From Flavobacteriaceae bacterium GF1 (GTDB lineage Bacteria; Bacteroidota; Bacteroidia; Flavobacteriales; Flavobacteriaceae), in contig WNKP01000005.1 of NCBI GenBank assembly GCA_009797885.1, positions 124,001-188,000 of the forward strand: 64,000 nt of DNA. The letters run 5' to 3'. The notes under the pieces were generated by a model that saw nothing but the letters and a program-made list of their open reading frames with translations, was not told the origin of the DNA and ran no database searches. The position numbers and the translations under genes were made by a program. Positions 63,585 to 64,000 of the stretch are shown here, one piece after another; position 1 is the first letter of the stretch; the number at the start of each line of letters is the position of its first letter.

Positions 63585-64000
63585 ATGCTATTCCACAAAA
63601 CCAACATTGAGGAAAAACTTTCCATTCTCAAGGAGAAAACGATTTCGGAAAAAGAAGTCCTTAACCAAGTGTATGAAATTCTAAAAAGGGAGTCCCAGAA
63701 GGAGGAGCACATCACAAAACGATTGAAGGATTCTAAAAACTCCACTACCAATACATTCACTTTTGATGAACTGGAGTCCCATAGGATTTTTCACATCAGT
63801 CAGATACAAAAAATTTGTATCGACTACAGGCTACGATTTTTGGACAGTAGGTACTTTAAGGGTAAAATTCCACAAGCAGCTATTTCAGAGGTCAAACGTT
63901 TGGAAAAAATACATCGCACGGAAATCAAGGGTTTCAAGATTATGGCTCCCTCCAAACTATTTAAATTGGAGGATAAGGACGATCCCTTATTGTTTGCCCC
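63585..64000 (+). CDS. Conserved hypothetical protein, truncated by the right edge
   Basis: The frame opens at ATG 63585 and has no stop before the window ends, giving at least 138 residues. It begins MLFHKTNIEEKLSILKEKT, is charged and helical at first (SEKEVLNQVYEILKRESQKEEHITKRL), and continues with FHISQIQKICIDYRLRFLDSRYFKGKIP and FKIMAPSKLFKLEDKDDPLLF. No signal peptide. I do not recognise a characterised family; it looks like a protein conserved in Flavobacteriia. Confidence 0.65.
   Translation, partial: MLFHKTNIEEKLSILKEKTISEKEVLNQVYEILKRESQKEEHITKRLKDSKNSTTNTFTFDELESHRIFHISQIQKICIDYRLRFLDSRYFKGKIPQAAISEVKRLEKIHRTEIKGFKIMAPSKLFKLEDKDDPLLFA

Noticed and set aside
1-64000. tRNA, rRNA, riboswitch, CRISPR and prophage signals
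   Set aside because: I looked through the intergenic regions on both strands and saw no cloverleaf, spaced direct repeat array, rRNA segment, recognisable riboswitch core or phage gene.

Overview
The window reads as chromosome of a marine-type member of Bacteroidota, family Flavobacteriaceae. The evidence is a PorP/SprF-type (type IX secretion associated) outer-membrane protein beside a PD40 propeller protein, abundant lipoproteins with a short lipobox, single-chain L-serine dehydratase, and promoters of the flavobacterial form TTG-N17-23-TAnnTTTG (clear examples before pheT, leuB and an arsR-type gene). An affiliation near Flagellimonas/Muricauda is a guess from overall flavour only. No rRNA, tRNA, IS element, prophage or CRISPR array was seen.

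Layout. 1-4.5 kb: the end of a carbohydrate-utilisation operon (sugar isomerase/epimerase, GH127-type arabinofuranosidase, GH13 lipoprotein), with 4-bp start/stop overlaps. 4.7-6.9 kb: three stand-alone small genes (NTF2-like, nucleotidyltransferase, DinB). 7.2-10.2 kb: PD40 propeller protein and PorP/SprF protein with a SPOR-like tail. 10.7-11.3 kb: a LuxR-type response regulator whose phospho-acceptor Asp is Glu. 11.4-14.9 kb: dnaK (minus) and divergent L-serine dehydratase.

13.5-44.0 kb holds the most unusual organisation: about 37 consecutive genes all on the plus strand, mostly single-gene units, with families that recur again and again (AraC x3, SRPBCC x4, DinB, VOC x2, NTF2/SnoaL, alpha-alpha toroid x2, alpha/beta hydrolases, GNAT, DUF4272, DUF2784, DUF4386, DUF1349, DUF2200, DUF2272, SAP/DUF6434). 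Many have their own roughly 50-120 nt leader. These leaders share two sequence elements: a TAnnTTTA-type promoter box (several within the string AATCCATTATCTTTA) and, 22-37 nt before the start codon, a CCGTTG(T/G)-N4-8-CAT-like motif. This looks like a cassette-style accessory array in which promoter-bearing genes have accumulated; no recombinase is visible, so that reading is an inference.

44.1-48.9 kb: two divergent redox/electrophile-response modules, each built from an HxlR-family repressor facing a two-gene minus-strand operon (MdaB-like quinone reductase plus peroxiredoxin-like protein; DJ-1/PfpI protein plus NADP-binding reductase). Both divergent promoters carry direct repeats expected of HxlR operators. 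A GH26-like protein sits between the modules.

49.0-64.0 kb returns to core functions: a conserved envelope protein pair, a sugar O-acetyltransferase, panB (pantothenate), an RluA-type pseudouridine synthase, an EamA transporter, a long helical repeat protein, leuA and leuB (leucine), a TlpA-like thioredoxin lipoprotein, pheT, a fasciclin protein and a conserved gene that runs off the right edge.
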